Of a DNA stretch of 64,000 nucleotides, positions 17,770 to 30,902 are shown one piece after another. Each line of letters begins with the position of its first letter. Position 1 is the first letter of the stretch. The stretch covers positions 17,256 to 81,255 of the forward strand of contig NZ_OCPC01000006.1 in assembly GCF_900220985.1 (NCBI RefSeq), written 5' to 3'. Below the pieces are notes generated by a model that saw only the letters and a list, made by a program, of their open reading frames with translations, searched no databases and was not told the origin of the DNA. A program made the position numbers and the translations under genes. The DNA is from Parahoeflea halophila. GTDB taxonomy: Bacteria; Pseudomonadota; Alphaproteobacteria; Rhizobiales; Rhizobiaceae.

Positions 17770-19860
17770 ATGGCCCGCGAATACGCAATCGAAGACTACC
17801 GCAACTTCGGCATCATGGCGCATATTGACGCCGGCAAGACCACGACCACAGAGCGTGTTCTTTACTACACCGGCAAGTCGCACAAGATCGGCGAAGTTCA
17901 TGACGGCGCTGCCACCATGGACTGGATGGAGCAGGAGCAGGAGCGTGGCATCACCATCACCTCTGCTGCAACCACCACCTTCTGGAAGGGCCGCAACGGC
18001 AAGATGTGCCGCTTCAACATCATCGACACCCCAGGCCACGTCGACTTCACCATTGAAGTCGAGCGTTCGCTGCGCGTGCTCGACGGTGCGATCGCGCTTC
18101 TCGATGCCAATGCCGGCGTTGAGCCGCAGACCGAAACCGTCTGGCGCCAGGCCGACAAGTACAACGTCCCGCGGATGATCTTCTGCAACAAGATGGACAA
18201 GACCGGCGCAGACTTCTACCGCTCGGTCAAGATGATCAAGACCCGTCTTGGTGCAACGCCTGTTGTCATGCAGCTGCCGATCGGTGCCGAAACCGAATTC
18301 AAGGGTGTTGTCGACCTCATCGAGATGAACGCACTGGTCTGGCGCGATGAATCGCTCGGCGCTCAGTGGGACATCGTGGAAATCCCGGCCGATCTCAAGG
18401 AGAAGGCCGAAGAGTACCGCGAACTGCTCATCGAAACTGCCGTGGAAGCCGACGAAGCTGCCATGGAGCGCTATCTCGAAGGCCAGATGCCTGACAATGA
18501 CGAGATTCGTGCGCTGGTTCGCAAGGGCACCATCGCTGTTCAGTTCTTCCCGATGTTCTGTGGATCGGCCTTCAAGAACAAGGGCGTTCAGCCGCTTCTC
18601 GACGCCGTTGTCGACTTCCTGCCGAGCCCGGCTGAAGTTCCTGCCATCGAAGGCATCGACGTCAAGACCGAAGAGGAAACCACGCGTTCGGCTTCCGACG
18701 AGGCCCCGCTGTCGATGCTGGCCTTCAAGGTCATGAACGACCCCTTCGTCGGTTCGCTGACCTTTGCCCGCATCTATTCCGGCAAGCTCGAAAAGGGCCA
18801 GTCGGTGATGAACACGGTCAAGGAAAAGCGCGAGCGCGTCGGCCGTATGCTGCAGATGCACTCGAACTCCCGTGAGGATATCGAGGAAGCATTCGCAGGC
18901 GACATCGTTGCTCTTGCAGGACTCAAGGAAACCACGACAGGCGACACGCTTTGCGATCCGCTCAAGCCGGTCATCCTCGAGCGCATGGAATTCCCCGAGC
19001 CGGTGATCCAGATCGCGATCGAACCGAAGACCAAGGGCGACCAGGAAAAGATGGGCCTCGCGCTCAACCGCCTGGCAGCCGAGGATCCTTCGTTCCGGGT
19101 CAAGACCGACGAAGAATCCGGTCAGACCATCATCGCCGGTATGGGTGAGTTGCACCTCGACATTCTCGTCGACCGCATGCGTCGCGAGTTCAAGGTCGAA
19201 GCGAATGTGGGTGCGCCGCAGGTTGCCTACCGTGAATCGATCACCAAGGCCTACGAAGCCGATTACACCCACAAGAAGCAGTCGGGTGGTTCGGGTCAGT
19301 TCGCCCGCGTCAAGATCCAGTTCGAGCCCAACGAAGAGAGCGAAGAGTTCATCTTCGAATCCAAGATCGTTGGTGGTTCGGTGCCGAAGGAATACATCCC
19401 TGGCGTCCAGAAGGGCATCAACAGCGTGATGAACTCCGGTCCGCTTGCTGGCTTCCCGATGCTCGGCATCAAGGCAACCCTCGTCGATGGTGCTTACCAC
19501 GACGTGGACTCCAGCGTCCTCGCCTTCGAGATCGCCGGTCGTGCCTGCTTCCGTGAAAACTCGAAGTTCATGGGTCCGCAGCTGCTCGAGCCGATCATGG
19601 CCGTGGAAGTCATTACACCTGAAGATTACGTCGGTGACGTGATCGGTGACCTCAACTCCCGCCGTGGTCAGATCCAGGGCCAGGAAATGCGCGGCATCGC
19701 CGTTGTCATCTCCGCCCATGTGCCTCTGGCCAACATGTTCAAATATGTCGACACACTGCGCTCCATGTCCCAGGGCCGGGCTCAGTACTCGATGACATTT
19801 GATCACTACGCGGCGGTACCGTCGAATGTCTCCCAGGAGATTCAGGCGAAATACGCATAA
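17770..19860 (+). CDS. fusA: Elongation factor G
   Basis: A 696-residue translocation GTPase. The P-loop AHIDAGKT (residues 17-24), the switch [10 protein letters not shown] and the [10 protein letters not shown]4 motif are visible, and domains II-V follow in order with the [11 protein letters not shown] segment of domain IV. A GAAAGG ribosome binding site lies close to the ATG. It is cotranscribed with rpsG and followed by the second tuf. Confidence 0.98.
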   Translation: MAREYAIEDYRNFGIMAHIDAGKTTTTERVLYYTGKSHKIGEVHDGAATMDWMEQEQERGITITSAATTTFWKGRNGKMCRFNIIDTPGHVDFTIEVERSLRVLDGAIALLDANAGVEPQTETVWRQADKYNVPRMIFCNKMDKTGADFYRSVKMIKTRLGATPVVMQLPIGAETEFKGVVDLIEMNALVWRDESLGAQWDIVEIPADLKEKAEEYRELLIETAVEADEAAMERYLEGQMPDNDEIRALVRKGTIAVQFFPMFCGSAFKNKGVQPLLDAVVDFLPSPAEVPAIEGIDVKTEEETTRSASDEAPLSMLAFKVMNDPFVGSLTFARIYSGKLEKGQSVMNTVKEKRERVGRMLQMHSNSREDIEEAFAGDIVALAGLKETTTGDTLCDPLKPVILERMEFPEPVIQIAIEPKTKGDQEKMGLALNRLAAEDPSFRVKTDEESGQTIIAGMGELHLDILVDRMRREFKVEANVGAPQVAYRESITKAYEADYTHKKQSGGSGQFARVKIQFEPNEESEEFIFESKIVGGSVPKEYIPGVQKGINSVMNSGPLAGFPMLGIKATLVDGAYHDVDSSVLAFEIAGRACFRENSKFMGPQLLEPIMAVEVITPEDYVGDVIGDLNSRRGQIQGQEMRGIAVVISAHVPLANMFKYVDTLRSMSQGRAQYSMTFDHYAAVPSNVSQEIQAKYA

Positions 19861-19960
19861 TTTGCCGGATCCCCGGTTCAGCGCCTGAGGGCGCGGACCG
19901 GCCCGGAGACAGAAACAGCAATTTGCCCGCTACGGGCTGAATGAGAATGGAGAGCCGAAG

Positions 19961-21136
<1,176 letters not shown>

Positions 21137-21207
21137 CAAACTGGGTCAGGGCGCATGGTCCGAGGGTTTCGGACCATGCGGCTCTCACACAAGCAAGGAC
21201 AAGTCGA

Positions 21208-21516
21208 ATGAACGGCCAGAACATCCGCATCCGCCTCAAGGCGTTTGACCACCGGATCCTTGACGCCTCCACGCGTGAAATCGTGTCGACGGCAAAGCGG
21301 ACCGGCGCAAGCGTACGGGGCCCGGTGCCGCTGCCGACACGGATCGAAAAATTCACTGTCAACAGATCGCCGCACATCGACAAGAAGAGCCGCGAGCAGT
21401 TCGAAATGCGCACCCATAAGCGCCTTCTCGACATCGTTGATCCGACACCCCAGACCGTAGATGCGCTTATGAAGCTGGATCTCGCCGCGGGCGTCGATGT
21501 GGAAATCAAGCTTTAA
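21208..21516 (+). CDS. rpsJ: 30S ribosomal protein S10
   Basis: A 102-residue S10, also the NusE partner of NusB/NusG in antitermination. The sequence [17 protein letters not shown] at the N-terminus and [24 protein letters not shown] near the end are canonical. First gene of the S10 cluster; no separate promoter is obvious in the 71-bp gap to tuf. Confidence 0.97.
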   Translation: MNGQNIRIRLKAFDHRILDASTREIVSTAKRTGASVRGPVPLPTRIEKFTVNRSPHIDKKSREQFEMRTHKRLLDIVDPTPQTVDALMKLDLAAGVDVEIKL

Positions 21517-21594
21517 GGCCCTGGGCCTTGAAGACAGGGAACGAGGCATGAAGGGGCAGGCCCCCGACAGGCTCATCTCAAGAGGAATGAACCG

Positions 21595-22299
21595 ATGCGT
21601 TCAGGTGTGATTGCACAAAAACTGGGTATGACACGGGTCTACAATGACGCCGGTGATCATGTGCCCGTAACCGTCCTGCGGTTGGAAAACTGCCAGGTGG
21701 TGGCACAGCGTACGGAAGAGAAGAACGGCTACACCGCTGTTCAGCTCGGAGCCGGTGTTGCCAAGGTCAAGAATACGTCGAAGGCAATGCGCGGCAACTT
21801 CGCCATCGCCAATGTCGAACCCAAGGCCAAGCTCGTCGAGTTCCGCGTAAGCGCCGACAACTTGATCGATGTGGGCGCCGAGATCACTGCCGAGCACTTT
21901 GTTGCCGGTCAGCTGGTCGACGTCTCCGGCATCACCCAGGGTAAGGGCTTTGCCGGCCCCATGAAGCGCCACGGCTTCGGCGGTCTTCGCGCCACCCATG
22001 GTGTTTCGGTCTCGCACCGTTCCCACGGCTCGACCGGTTCCAACCAGGATCCGGGCAAGGTCTGGAAGGGCAAGAAGATGGCTGGTCACATGGGTCAAAC
22101 CCGCGTCACCACGCAGAACCTCGAAATTGTTTCGACCGATGTTGATCGCGGCCTGATCCTGGTCAAGGGCGCGGTACCGGGCTCCAAGGGAACCTGGATC
22201 GTCGTTCGCGACGCCGTCAAGTCCGGCATCCCGGCTGATGCGCCTCTCCCTGCCGCGCTCCGCGCCGCAGCCAACGTATCGAATGAGGGAGCCGAATAA
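21595..22299 (+). CDS. rplC: 50S ribosomal protein L3
   Basis: A 234-residue protein whose extension reaches the peptidyl transferase centre. Diagnostic segments are [23 protein letters not shown] at the N-terminus and [30 protein letters not shown] with the Gln-containing [10 protein letters not shown] stretch. AAGAGGAATG precedes the ATG. The stop codon overlaps the rplD start by one base (TAATG), implying translational coupling. Confidence 0.97.
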   Translation: MRSGVIAQKLGMTRVYNDAGDHVPVTVLRLENCQVVAQRTEEKNGYTAVQLGAGVAKVKNTSKAMRGNFAIANVEPKAKLVEFRVSADNLIDVGAEITAEHFVAGQLVDVSGITQGKGFAGPMKRHGFGGLRATHGVSVSHRSHGSTGSNQDPGKVWKGKKMAGHMGQTRVTTQNLEIVSTDVDRGLILVKGAVPGSKGTWIVVRDAVKSGIPADAPLPAALRAAANVSNEGAE

Positions 22300-22919
22300 T
22301 GGATCTCACCGTCACCACACTTGAGGGCAAGGACGCAGGAAAGATTTCGCTTTCCGACGCGATCTTCGGTCTCGACCCGCGCCAGGATCTGATCCAGCGC
22401 ACCGTGCGCTGGCAGCTGGCCAAGAAGCAGCAGGGTGGTCACAAGACCCTCGGCCGTTCGGAAGTCGCTCGCACCGGCGCCAAGATGTTCAAGCAGAAGG
22501 GTACGGGCCGCGCCCGTCACCACGCTGCAAGCGCGCCGCAGTTCCGTGGCGGCGGCCGGGCCCATGGTCCGGTTGAGCGCAGCCACGCCCACGACCTGCC
22601 CAAGAAGGTCCGTGCACTGGCTCTGCGTCATGCGCTTTCGGCAAAGGCAATGACATCCGACATCATCGTCGTCGACAACCTGTCGGCTGCCGAGGCCAAG
22701 ACCAAGGCCCTGACCGTTTCGCTGTCCAAGCTCGGTCTGACCAACGCTCTGTTCATCGGCGGTGCCGAGCTTGACCAGAACTTCCGCCTTGCGGCCAAGA
22801 ACATTCCGAACGTGGATGTGCTGCCGGTCCAGGGCATCAACGTCTACGACATCCTGCGTCGCGGCAAGCTGGTCTTGTCCAAGGACGCGGTTGCTGCTCT
22901 GGAGGAGCGCTTCAAATGA
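22299..22919 (+). CDS. rplD: 50S ribosomal protein L4
   Basis: A 206-residue protein lining the exit tunnel. The extended loop ([45 protein letters not shown]) is intact. In E. coli L4 represses the S10 operon; whether that applies here cannot be seen. Its TGA overlaps the rplW ATG (ATGA). Confidence 0.97.
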   Translation: MDLTVTTLEGKDAGKISLSDAIFGLDPRQDLIQRTVRWQLAKKQQGGHKTLGRSEVARTGAKMFKQKGTGRARHHAASAPQFRGGGRAHGPVERSHAHDLPKKVRALALRHALSAKAMTSDIIVVDNLSAAEAKTKALTVSLSKLGLTNALFIGGAELDQNFRLAAKNIPNVDVLPVQGINVYDILRRGKLVLSKDAVAALEERFK

Positions 22920-23209
22920 CGGATATTCGCCATTATGATGTGATCGTCTCTCCGGCGATCACCGAAAAGTCGACCATGGTGTCTGAACAGAACCAGGTTG
23001 TCTTCAATGTTGCCCGGCGTGCTTCCAAGCCTGAAATCAAGGCTGCTGTCGAAGCGCTGTTCGGTGTCAAGGTAACGGCTGTCAACACGCTTCTGCGCAA
23101 GGGTAAGACCAAGCGCTTCCGTGGCATCGCAGGTCGTCAGACCGACGTGAAAAAGGCGTATGTGACGCTTGCCGAAGGTCAGTCGATCGACGTCTCCACC
23201 GGTCTGTAA
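22916..23209 (+). CDS. rplW: 50S ribosomal protein L23
   Basis: A 97-residue tunnel-exit protein that docks trigger factor and SRP. Typical segments are [24 protein letters not shown] and the [30 protein letters not shown] loop. It overlaps rplD by four bases. Confidence 0.97.
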   Translation: MTDIRHYDVIVSPAITEKSTMVSEQNQVVFNVARRASKPEIKAAVEALFGVKVTAVNTLLRKGKTKRFRGIAGRQTDVKKAYVTLAEGQSIDVSTGL

Positions 23210-23248
23210 GGTCCGCGCGGAAACAAGCCCCCAAAAGGGAACAGGAAA

Positions 23249-24085
23249 ATGGCACTGAAAAGTTACAATCCGACGACCCCGAGCCAGCGTCAGCTGGTCA
23301 TCGTTGATCGTTCGGGTCTTCATCGCGGGAAGCCGGTCAAGTCCTTGACCCAGGGCCTCCACAGCAAGGGTGGCCGCAACAATGCAGGCCGGGTTACGGC
23401 CCAGTCGATTGGTGGTGGTCACAAGCGCACCTACCGCATGGTTGATTTCAAGCGTCGCAAGTTCGACGTTGAGGCCACCGTGGAGCGTATGGAATACGAT
23501 CCCAACCGGACCGCATTCATCGCGCTCATCACCTATGCCGACGGCGAAAAGTCCTACATTCTCGCTCCGCAGCGTCTGACTGCCGGCGACAAGGTGATCT
23601 CGTCGGACAAGGCGGTCGACGTGAAGCCAGGCAATTGCATGCCGCTTCAGTTCATGCCGGTCGGTACGATCGTCCACAACATCGAGATGAAGCCTGCAAA
23701 GGGTGGCCAGATCGCCCGCTCGGCCGGCGGCTACGCCCAGCTGGTCGGTCGTGACCAGGGCATGGCAATCCTGCGCCTCAATTCGGGCGAACAGCGTCTG
23801 GTCCAGGGCTCCTGCCTTGCAACCGTCGGTGCGGTGTCGAACCCGGACCACGCCAACATCAATGACGGCAAGGCCGGTCGTTCGCGCTGGAAGGGCAAAC
23901 GTCCGCATGTCCGCGGCGTAGCGATGAACCCGGTCGATCACCCGCACGGCGGCGGTGAAGGCCGTACCTCCGGTGGTCGTCACCCGGTGAGCCCGTGGGG
24001 CAAGCCGACCAAGGGCAAGCGTACACGTTCGAACAAGTCAACCGACAAGTTCATCATGCGCTCGCGCCACCAGCGTAAGAAGTAA
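23249..24085 (+). CDS. rplB: 50S ribosomal protein L2
   Basis: A 278-residue core protein needed for peptidyl transferase assembly and subunit association. The conserved [35 protein letters not shown] segment carries the histidine known to be important for activity. AGGGAACAGG is the ribosome binding site. Length is standard. Confidence 0.98.
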   Translation: MALKSYNPTTPSQRQLVIVDRSGLHRGKPVKSLTQGLHSKGGRNNAGRVTAQSIGGGHKRTYRMVDFKRRKFDVEATVERMEYDPNRTAFIALITYADGEKSYILAPQRLTAGDKVISSDKAVDVKPGNCMPLQFMPVGTIVHNIEMKPAKGGQIARSAGGYAQLVGRDQGMAILRLNSGEQRLVQGSCLATVGAVSNPDHANINDGKAGRSRWKGKRPHVRGVAMNPVDHPHGGGEGRTSGGRHPVSPWGKPTKGKRTRSNKSTDKFIMRSRHQRKK

Positions 24086-24100
24086 GAGAGGAAGTCTCCA

Positions 24101-24379
24101 ATGGCTCGTTCAGTTTGGAAAGGTCCGTTTGTTGACGGCTATCTTCTCAAGAAGGCTGAGAAGGTGCGCGAAGGCGGCCGCAACGAAGTAATCAAGACCT
24201 GGAGCCGCCGCTCCACCATCATGCCGCAGTTCGTCGGCCTGACATTCGGCGTTTACAACGGAAACAAACATATCCCGGTCAACGTCTCAGAAGAGATGGT
24301 CGGCCAGAAGTTTGGCGAATATTCCCCGACGCGGACCTATTATGGCCACGGCGCCGACAAGAAAGCGAAGAGGAAGTAA
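24101..24379 (+). CDS. rpsS: 30S ribosomal protein S19
   Basis: A 92-residue head protein near the A-site finger. Typical sequence: [41 protein letters not shown] and the [22 protein letters not shown] tail. Fifteen bases after rplB; rplV starts two bases after its stop. Confidence 0.97.
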   Translation: MARSVWKGPFVDGYLLKKAEKVREGGRNEVIKTWSRRSTIMPQFVGLTFGVYNGNKHIPVNVSEEMVGQKFGEYSPTRTYYGHGADKKAKRK

Positions 24380-24381
24380 TC

Positions 24382-24771
24382 ATGGGCAAGGCAAAAACCG
24401 AACGCCGGCTCAAGACCAACGAAGCGCAGGCCGTCGCCCGCACTATTCGTATCAGCCCGCAGAAGCTTAACCTGGTTGCAGCTCTCATTCGCGGCAAGAA
24501 GGTTGATAAGGCGTTGGCCGAGCTTGAGTTTTCGCGCAAGCGGATCGCATCGACAGTCAAGAAGACGCTTGAATCCGCGATCGCGAACGCCGAAAACAAC
24601 CACGATCTCGACGTTGATTCGCTGGTTGTCGCTGAGGCCTACGTTGGCAAGTCCATCGTCATGAAGCGCTTCCATGCTCGCGGCCGCGGCCGTTCTTCGC
24701 GGATCGAAAAGCCATTCTCTCACCTGACTATCGTGGTGCGTGAAGTGGAAGCCACAGAGGAGGCCGCATAA
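24382..24771 (+). CDS. rplV: 50S ribosomal protein L22
   Basis: A 129-residue exit-tunnel protein. The beta-hairpin [25 protein letters not shown], where macrolide-resistance changes occur in other species, is unremarkable. Its stop overlaps the rpsC ATG by one base (TAATG). Confidence 0.97.
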   Translation: MGKAKTERRLKTNEAQAVARTIRISPQKLNLVAALIRGKKVDKALAELEFSRKRIASTVKKTLESAIANAENNHDLDVDSLVVAEAYVGKSIVMKRFHARGRGRSSRIEKPFSHLTIVVREVEATEEAA

Positions 24772-25475
24772 TGGGTCAGAAAATCAATCCTATCGGTTTC
24801 CGCCTCGGCATTAACCGTACCTGGGACAGCCGCTGGTTTGCCGACAACGCCGAATATGGCAAGCTGCTTCACGAAGACCTGAAGATCCGCAAGTATCTTC
24901 TCGCCGAACTCAAGCAGGCCGGCATTTCCAAGGTTGTCATCGAACGCCCGCACAAGAAGTGCCGCGTGACCATCCACGCAGCCCGTCCCGGCCTGATCAT
25001 CGGCAAGAAGGGTGCGGACATCGAGAAGCTGCGCCGCAAGCTCAGCGAGATGACCAACTCGGAAACGCACCTCAACATCGTTGAAGTCCGCAAGCCCGAA
25101 GTCGACGCGACGCTCGTTGCCCAGTCGATCGCCCAGCAGCTCGAGCGCCGTATCGCGTTCCGCCGCGCCATGAAGCGTTCGGTTCAGTCGGCCATGCGTC
25201 TTGGCGCCGAAGGCATCAAGATCACCTGCGGCGGCCGTCTCGGCGGTGCAGAAATCGCGCGTACCGAATGGTATCGTGAAGGCCGCGTTCCGCTTCACAC
25301 GCTGCGCGCTGACATCGATTACGGCACAGCGGAAGCAAAGACCGCTTACGGTATTTGCGGCGTCAAGGTCTGGATCTTCAAGGGCGAAATTCTTGAGCAT
25401 GATCCAATGGCGTCTGAACGTCGTGCCACTGAAGGCGACGCTTCTGGCGGCAATCGTCGGCGCGAAAACGCCTGA
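24771..25475 (+). CDS. rpsC: 30S ribosomal protein S3
   Basis: A 234-residue protein at the mRNA entry channel. The KH domain motif [18 protein letters not shown] and the C-terminal domain with [31 protein letters not shown] are intact. Translationally coupled to rplV. Confidence 0.97.
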   Translation: MGQKINPIGFRLGINRTWDSRWFADNAEYGKLLHEDLKIRKYLLAELKQAGISKVVIERPHKKCRVTIHAARPGLIIGKKGADIEKLRRKLSEMTNSETHLNIVEVRKPEVDATLVAQSIAQQLERRIAFRRAMKRSVQSAMRLGAEGIKITCGGRLGGAEIARTEWYREGRVPLHTLRADIDYGTAEAKTAYGICGVKVWIFKGEILEHDPMASERRATEGDASGGNRRRENA

Positions 25476-25510
25476 TTTTGCGCCAGGCAGATAATTCGGA
25501 GAATTAAACA

Positions 25511-25924
25511 ATGTTGCAGCCAAAGCGTACCAAGTACCGCAAGCAGTTCAAGGGCCGCATCAAGGGCGTCGCCAAGGGCGGCTCGGACTTGAATTTCGGT
25601 TCCTACGGCTTGAAGGCACAAGAACCTGATCGTGTGAATGCACGTCAGATCGAAGCAGCCCGCCGGGCCATCACGCGTCACATGAAGCGTGCCGGCCGCG
25701 TGTGGATCCGCATCTTCCCGGACGTTCCGGTCACATCGAAGCCTACCGAAGTCCGTATGGGTAAGGGCAAGGGTTCGGTTGACTACTGGGCTGCAAAGGT
25801 CAAGCCCGGCCGGATCATGTTCGAAATTGATGGCGTCAGCGAAGAGCTCGCCCGCGAAGCCCTGCGTCTCGGCGCAGCCAAGCTTTCGGTCAAGACCCGC
25901 TTCGTCCAGCGCATCGCAGAGTAA
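25511..25924 (+). CDS. rplP: 50S ribosomal protein L16
   Basis: A 137-residue protein near the A-site tRNA elbow. The N-terminus [19 protein letters not shown] and the segment [26 protein letters not shown] are canonical. Its start follows TTCGGAGAATTAAAC. Confidence 0.97.
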   Translation: MLQPKRTKYRKQFKGRIKGVAKGGSDLNFGSYGLKAQEPDRVNARQIEAARRAITRHMKRAGRVWIRIFPDVPVTSKPTEVRMGKGKGSVDYWAAKVKPGRIMFEIDGVSEELAREALRLGAAKLSVKTRFVQRIAE

Positions 25925-25935
25925 GGAGACGGATC

Positions 25936-26136
25936 ATGAAAGCCGCTGAAGTTCGCGCCATGAGCGTCGACCAACTCAATGATGAGCTTGCCAAGCTGAA
26001 GAAAGAGCAGTTCAATCTGCGTTTCCAGGGCGCCACCGGCCAGCTCGAAAAGACATCGCGCGTACAGCAGGTACGCCGCGATATCGCACGCATCAAGACT
26101 ATTGCCCGCCAGAAGGCGGCTGAAGCTAAGGCCTAA
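25936..26136 (+). CDS. rpmC: 50S ribosomal protein L29
   Basis: A 66-residue two-helix protein next to L23 at the tunnel exit. Typical pattern: [26 protein letters not shown] followed by [18 protein letters not shown]. Good ribosome binding site AAGGAGACGG. Confidence 0.96.
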   Translation: MKAAEVRAMSVDQLNDELAKLKKEQFNLRFQGATGQLEKTSRVQQVRRDIARIKTIARQKAAEAKA

Positions 26137-26147
26137 GGACCAAGATA

Positions 26148-26387
26148 ATGCCAAAACGCATTCTGCAGGGCACTGTTGTCAGTGACAAGAACGAGAAGAC
26201 CGTGGTTGTCCGGGTGGAACGCCGTTTCGCACATCCGGTCATGCGGAAGATTGTTCGTCGCACCAAGAACTACAAGGCGCATGACGAAAACAATCAGTAC
26301 AAGGTGGGCGATGAGGTTTCCATCCAGGAATGCGCGCCCATTTCCAAGGACAAACGCTGGACTGTCGTCGAGGCCGTCCAGGCTTGA
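26148..26387 (+). CDS. rpsQ: 30S ribosomal protein S17
   Basis: A 79-residue OB-fold protein: [27 protein letters not shown] and [21 protein letters not shown]. Last gene before the 235-bp break that separates the S10-type and spc-type groups. Confidence 0.97.
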   Translation: MPKRILQGTVVSDKNEKTVVVRVERRFAHPVMRKIVRRTKNYKAHDENNQYKVGDEVSIQECAPISKDKRWTVVEAVQA

Positions 26388-26622
26388 ATGAATAGGTTTT
26401 GAGGCGAGGGCCCTTGCGCCCCGCCGAGAATCCTGTATGAAGCAGGCCATTGGCGCAGAACGCCCCGGTAACGGGCGTTCTTCTGCTTTCAGCGCACGGA
26501 AGGTCCCTTAGGGGAAACCACCCTGGCAATAACCTTTCCGCGCAAAAAAGAATTGATTCCCAAGCTGGTATAGGGGGCCTGTGAGCCCAACCGTGCCGGT
26601 AACAACAAGAAGGCGGCCTGAT
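26388..26622 (+). promoter_or_regulatory. Break between S10 and spc groups with a terminator-like hairpin
   Basis: This non-coding stretch contains a 9-bp stem AGAACGCCC/GGGCGTTCT (26457-26465 and 26473-26481) followed by TCTGCTTTC. It may terminate or attenuate S10-operon transcription. No clear promoter was recognised before rplN. Confidence 0.5.
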
Positions 26623-26991
26623 ATGATTCAGATGCAGACAAACCTCGACGTCGCGGATAATTCCGGCGCTCGTCGTGTCATGTGCATCAAGGTTTTGGGC
26701 GGTTCCAAGCGGAAATATGCTTCTATCGGCGACGTTATCGTCGTCTCGATCAAGGAGGCAATTCCGCGCGGCCGCGTCAAGAAGGGTGATGTGATGAAGG
26801 CGGTTGTCGTTCGTACAGCCAAAGACATTCGCCGCGCCGACGGCAGCGTGATCCGTTTCGACGGCAATGCAGCTGTCCTGATCGACAACAAGAAAGAGCC
26901 GATCGGCACCCGTATCTTCGGACCGGTTCCGCGCGAATTGCGCGCCAAGAGCCACATGAAGATCATCTCGCTGGCTCCCGAAGTGCTGTAA
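26623..26991 (+). CDS. rplN: 50S ribosomal protein L14
   Basis: A 122-residue interface protein. The product starts [27 protein letters not shown], so the start is placed at 26623 and not at the in-frame upstream codon at 26581. The C-terminus [24 protein letters not shown] is canonical. First gene of the spc group. Confidence 0.97.
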   Translation: MIQMQTNLDVADNSGARRVMCIKVLGGSKRKYASIGDVIVVSIKEAIPRGRVKKGDVMKAVVVRTAKDIRRADGSVIRFDGNAAVLIDNKKEPIGTRIFGPVPRELRAKSHMKIISLAPEVL

Positions 26992-27003
26992 GGAACGAAA
27001 CCG

Positions 27004-27315
27004 ATGCAAAAGATCCGCAAAGGCGACAAGGTCGTCGTTCTTACCGGCAAGGACAAGGGCCGTACTGGCGAAGTTCTTGCTGTGATGCCCAAGGAAGACC
27101 GTGCGGTTGTCCGTGGTCTCAACATGGTCAAGCGCCATCAGCGCCAGACCCAGACCCAGGAAGCCGGCATTATCAACAAGGAAGCCTCGCTTCACCTGTC
27201 CAACCTCGCAGTTGCCGACCCCAAGGACGGCAAGCCGACCCGCGTCGGGTTCCGCATCGAGGGTGAGAAAAAGGTGCGCGTCGCCAAGCGTTCGGGAGTG
27301 GTCATCGATGGCTGA
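27004..27315 (+). CDS. rplX: 50S ribosomal protein L24
   Basis: A 103-residue assembly initiator with an N-terminal KOW motif ([25 protein letters not shown]). Its end overlaps the rplE start by eight bases, so the two are translationally coupled. Confidence 0.97.
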   Translation: MQKIRKGDKVVVLTGKDKGRTGEVLAVMPKEDRAVVRGLNMVKRHQRQTQTQEAGIINKEASLHLSNLAVADPKDGKPTRVGFRIEGEKKVRVAKRSGVVIDG

Positions 27316-27862
27316 TAAGTACGAGCCGCGGCTCAAGAAGGAATATGTCGAGCGTATTCGCAAGGCCATGCAGGACCAGTTTGCCTATGCAAACGAAATG
27401 CAGATCCCGCGCCTCGACAAGATTGTCATCAACATGGGTGTTGGTGAAGCGACAGCCGATTCCAAGAAGCCTGCGGTTGCGGCTGAGGATCTCGCTGCGA
27501 TTGCCGGTCAGAAGCCGGTCATCACCCGCGCCCGCAATTCGATTGCAGGCTTCAAGCTTCGTGAACAGATGCCGATTGGCGCCAAGGTCACGTTGCGCGG
27601 CGCTCGCATGTTTGAATTCATGGACCGTCTGATCACCATCGCGCTGCCGCGCGTTCGTGACTTTCGCGGACTGAACCCGAAGAGCTTTGACGGCCGTGGC
27701 AACTTCGCCATGGGCATCAAGGAGCACATCGTGTTTCCGGAGGTCAACTACGACAAGGTTGATCAGATCTGGGGCATGGACATCATCGTTTGTACGACGG
27801 CACCAACGGATGACGAAGCACGGGCTCTCTTGAAAGAGTTCAACTTCCCATTCCGCCAGTAA
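27308..27862 (+). CDS. rplE: 50S ribosomal protein L5
   Basis: A 184-residue 5S rRNA-binding protein of the central protuberance. The start is the ATG at 27308 inside the end of rplX ([17 protein letters not shown]). Conserved segments are [45 protein letters not shown] and [19 protein letters not shown]. Confidence 0.96.
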   Translation: MADKYEPRLKKEYVERIRKAMQDQFAYANEMQIPRLDKIVINMGVGEATADSKKPAVAAEDLAAIAGQKPVITRARNSIAGFKLREQMPIGAKVTLRGARMFEFMDRLITIALPRVRDFRGLNPKSFDGRGNFAMGIKEHIVFPEVNYDKVDQIWGMDIIVCTTAPTDDEARALLKEFNFPFRQ

Positions 27863-27894
27863 TCGTAACGGCATTCGTAAAAAGGATATCTGAT

Positions 27895-28200
27895 ATGGCG
27901 AAAGTCAGCGCAATTCAAAAGAACCAGCGCCGCCGCAAACTGGTCGCTCGTGATGCGTCAAAGCGCGCAGAGCTGAAGGCGATCACCAAGAATCAGGAGC
28001 TTCCGATCGAGGAACGCTTCCGTGCAACCCTGAAGCTGGCCGAAATGCCGCGCAACGGGTCGAAGATTCGCGTTCGCAATCGTTGCGAAGTTACCGGCCG
28101 CCCGCGCGCTTATTACCGCAAGCTTGGCATGTCGCGTATCGCATTGCGTGAACTCGGGTCGCTGGCCAAGGTGCCAGGCCTGGTCAAGTCGAGCTGGTAA
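27895..28200 (+). CDS. rpsN: 30S ribosomal protein S14 (long, zinc-free type)
   Basis: A 101-residue S14 of the long type: it lacks the two CxxC pairs of the short zinc form and ends in the usual [46 protein letters not shown] precedes the start. Confidence 0.97.
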   Translation: MAKVSAIQKNQRRRKLVARDASKRAELKAITKNQELPIEERFRATLKLAEMPRNGSKIRVRNRCEVTGRPRAYYRKLGMSRIALRELGSLAKVPGLVKSSW

Positions 28201-28212
28201 GGAGCACGCAAT

Positions 28213-28611
28213 ATGGCAATGACTGATCCTCTGGGTGATATGCTCACCCGCATCCGCAACGGCGTCGCTCGCCGCAAGTCTTCCGTATCGACTCCTGCCT
28301 CGAAGCTGCGCGCCCGCGTACTCGACGTGCTGCAGTCGGAAGGCTACATCCGCGGATACACCGAAGTCGCATACGACAACGGCAAGTCGGAACTGAGCAT
28401 TGAGCTCAAGTACCATGAAGGCGCACCGGTGATCCGCGAGATCGCCCGCGTGTCCAAGCCGGGCCGTCGCGTGTACGTCTCCGTCAAGTCCATTCCGCAG
28501 GTCGCCAACGGTCTCGGCATCACGATCCTTTCGACTCCGAAGGGCGTTTTGGCTGATCATGTTGCGCGCGAGCACAATGTTGGTGGTGAGGTTCTCTGCT
28601 CGATCTTCTGA
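28213..28611 (+). CDS. rpsH: 30S ribosomal protein S8
   Basis: A 132-residue central-domain 16S rRNA binder. Canonical N-terminus [15 protein letters not shown] and C-terminal [26 protein letters not shown]. In E. coli S8 represses the spc operon at the L5 mRNA. Confidence 0.97.
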   Translation: MAMTDPLGDMLTRIRNGVARRKSSVSTPASKLRARVLDVLQSEGYIRGYTEVAYDNGKSELSIELKYHEGAPVIREIARVSKPGRRVYVSVKSIPQVANGLGITILSTPKGVLADHVAREHNVGGEVLCSIF

Positions 28612-28649
28612 TCGTGCAGAGCCTCCAACTCGAACAGACAGGTTGAACA

Positions 28650-29183
28650 ATGTCTCGTATCGGTAAAAAACCCGTCCCAGTCCCCGCCGGCGTCACAGCG
28701 ACGATCAACGGTCAGACTGTGGTCGCCAAGGGTCCAAAGGGCGAGTTGACTTTTGTTGCGAACGACGAAGTGTCGCTCAAGCTCGAAGACAACGCGATTT
28801 CGGTCACTCCCGTTGATAATTCCAAGGACGCGCGCTCCAAATGGGGCATGTCGCGCACCATGGTCGCCAACATCCTCACCGGTGTGAAGGACGGCTATGA
28901 GCGCAAGCTCGAGATCAACGGCGTCGGTTACCGCGCTGCCATGCAGGGCCAGAACCTGCAGCTGGCGCTTGGCTTCAGCCATGACGTCGTCTACCAGCCG
29001 CCCAAGGGCGTCAACATTGCTTGCCCGAAGCCGACGGAAATCGTTATCACCGGCATCGACAAGCAGGTGCTTGGCCAGGTTGCTGCTGAGATCCGTTCCT
29101 ATCGGAGCCCGGAGCCCTACAAGGGCAAGGGCGTTAAGTATGCTGAAGAGCGGATTGTCCGCAAAGAAGGCAAGAAGAAGTAA
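28650..29183 (+). CDS. rplF: 50S ribosomal protein L6
   Basis: A 177-residue protein with the duplicated L6 fold: [32 protein letters not shown] at the start and [24 protein letters not shown] at the end, near the factor-binding site. Confidence 0.97.
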   Translation: MSRIGKKPVPVPAGVTATINGQTVVAKGPKGELTFVANDEVSLKLEDNAISVTPVDNSKDARSKWGMSRTMVANILTGVKDGYERKLEINGVGYRAAMQGQNLQLALGFSHDVVYQPPKGVNIACPKPTEIVITGIDKQVLGQVAAEIRSYRSPEPYKGKGVKYAEERIVRKEGKKK

Positions 29184-29195
29184 GGAAGACGCGAA

Positions 29196-29558
29196 ATGGC
29201 TAGCAGGAAACAATCCCTTACGCGTCGGTCCAACCGGGTCCGCCGCCAGATCAAAGCGGTGGCCAATGGCCGCCCACGCCTGTCGGTACATCGCTCGTCG
29301 AAGAACATTTATGTTCAGGTTATCGACGATGCTGCAGGCCGTACGCTTGCAGCGGCATCCACGCTTGACGCCGGCCTGCGCGCCGACCTCAAGACCGGTG
29401 CAGATGTTGCCGCAGCTGCAGCAGTTGGCAAGCTTGTTGCCGAGCGTGCTGTCAAGGCAGGCATCAAGGAAGTGGTCTTTGACCGTGGCGCATACATCTA
29501 TCATGGCCGCATCAAGGCACTCGCTGAAGCAGCCCGCGAAGGCGGTCTGAACTTCTAA
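29196..29558 (+). CDS. rplR: 50S ribosomal protein L18
   Basis: A 120-residue 5S rRNA binder: [35 protein letters not shown] and [27 protein letters not shown] are diagnostic. Twelve bases after rplF. Confidence 0.97.
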   Translation: MASRKQSLTRRSNRVRRQIKAVANGRPRLSVHRSSKNIYVQVIDDAAGRTLAAASTLDAGLRADLKTGADVAAAAAVGKLVAERAVKAGIKEVVFDRGAYIYHGRIKALAEAAREGGLNF

Positions 29559-29603
29559 GTCAAACCAGCCGATTGATTCCGGAAAAGAATAAGGAACAGG
29601 ACA

Positions 29604-30164
29604 ATGGCCAAGGAAGGTCGCCGCGACAACCGCGGTAGAGAAGACGAGCGCGACAGCGAATTCGTCGACAAGCTCGTACACATCAACCGCGTTGCCAAGG
29701 TCGTCAAGGGCGGCCGTCGCTTCGGTTTCGCAGCCCTGGTGGTTGTCGGGGATCAGAAGGGCCGCGTCGGCTTCGGCCACGGCAAGGCACGCGAAGTGCC
29801 GGAAGCAATCCGCAAGGCGACAGAATCCGCCAAGCGCGATCTGATTTTCGTGCCGCTGCGCTCTGGCCGTACCCTGCACCACGACGTGCATGGCCGCCAC
29901 GGCGCTGGCAAGGTGCTTCTGCGCGCCGCCAAGCCCGGTACCGGTATCATTGCCGGTGGCCCTATGCGTGCGGTCTTCGAAACGCTCGGAATGCAGGACG
30001 TTGTTGCAAAGTCGACGGGTACGTCGAACCCTTACAACATGATCCGCGCCACTTTCGACGCGCTCAAGAACCAGATGCACCCCAAGGACATCGCTTCGCA
30101 GCGCGGCTTGAAGTATTCCACGCTCCAGGAACGCCGCGGTGTCTCCGCCGGCGCCGAAGAGTAA
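29604..30164 (+). CDS. rpsE: 30S ribosomal protein S5
   Basis: A 186-residue accuracy protein at the mRNA entry. The segment [49 protein letters not shown] is canonical; the N-terminus has a charged alphaproteobacterial extension. Confidence 0.97.
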   Translation: MAKEGRRDNRGREDERDSEFVDKLVHINRVAKVVKGGRRFGFAALVVVGDQKGRVGFGHGKAREVPEAIRKATESAKRDLIFVPLRSGRTLHHDVHGRHGAGKVLLRAAKPGTGIIAGGPMRAVFETLGMQDVVAKSTGTSNPYNMIRATFDALKNQMHPKDIASQRGLKYSTLQERRGVSAGAEE

Positions 30165-30202
30165 TCGGGCCTCCGCCTTTATCGTATTAGGGAGCCAAGA
30201 CC

Positions 30203-30403
30203 ATGGCTGACAATAAAAAGGGCAAGACGGTCACCGTCGAACAGATCGGCAGCCCGATTCGCCGTCCCAACGTTCAGCGCCAGACGCTGATCGGCCTGGG
30301 CCTCAACAAGATGCACCGCGTCCGGACCCTCGAGGACACGCCGTCCGTTCGTGGCATGATCCGCGCGGTCAGCCACCTCGTTCGCGTTGTCGACGAGAAG
30401 TGA
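30203..30403 (+). CDS. rpmD: 50S ribosomal protein L30
   Basis: A 66-residue protein: [44 protein letters not shown]. Preceded by TTAGGGAGCC. rplO starts 16 bases after its stop. Confidence 0.96.
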   Translation: MADNKKGKTVTVEQIGSPIRRPNVQRQTLIGLGLNKMHRVRTLEDTPSVRGMIRAVSHLVRVVDEK

Positions 30404-30419
30404 GTGGGAGTGTACCGTC

Positions 30420-30902
30420 ATGAAACTCAATGAGATCACCGACAACGAAGGTGCAAACAAGGACCGCAAGCGCGTAGGTCGCGGTATCGGTTCCGGTACC
30501 GGCAAGACCGGTGGGCGTGGTGTCAAGGGACAGAAGTCCCGTTCCGGCGTCTCCATCAACGGTTTTGAAGGCGGGCAGATGCCGATCTACCGCCGTCTGC
30601 CGAAGCGCGGCTTCAAGAACGTCTTCTCGACCGACTTCAATGTCGTTTCGGTCGGCCGCATTCAGGCAGCCGTCGATGCAGGCAAGCTCGACGGCAAGGC
30701 CACTGTTGACGCAGCAGCTCTCAAGGCTGCCGGCGTCATCCGCCGCGCCAAGGACGGTGTCCGCGTGCTTGCCGACGGCGAGCTGAAGGCCAAGCTGACC
30801 CTTGAAGTTGCAGGCGCTTCGCGCACCGCGATTGAAAAGGTCGAAAAGGCCGGCGGTACCATCAAGCTTCTCGCACCAGCCCCGGCTGCTGCTGAAGAAT
30901 AA
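30420..30902 (+). CDS. rplO: 50S ribosomal protein L15
   Basis: A 160-residue protein, start at [41 protein letters not shown]; the in-frame codon at 30387 lies inside rpmD and is rejected. It ends in an Ala/Pro-rich tail. A short CCGCCCG/CGGGCGG hairpin follows the stop around 30911-30936, before secY. Confidence 0.96.
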   Translation: MKLNEITDNEGANKDRKRVGRGIGSGTGKTGGRGVKGQKSRSGVSINGFEGGQMPIYRRLPKRGFKNVFSTDFNVVSVGRIQAAVDAGKLDGKATVDAAALKAAGVIRRAKDGVRVLADGELKAKLTLEVAGASRTAIEKVEKAGGTIKLLAPAPAAAEE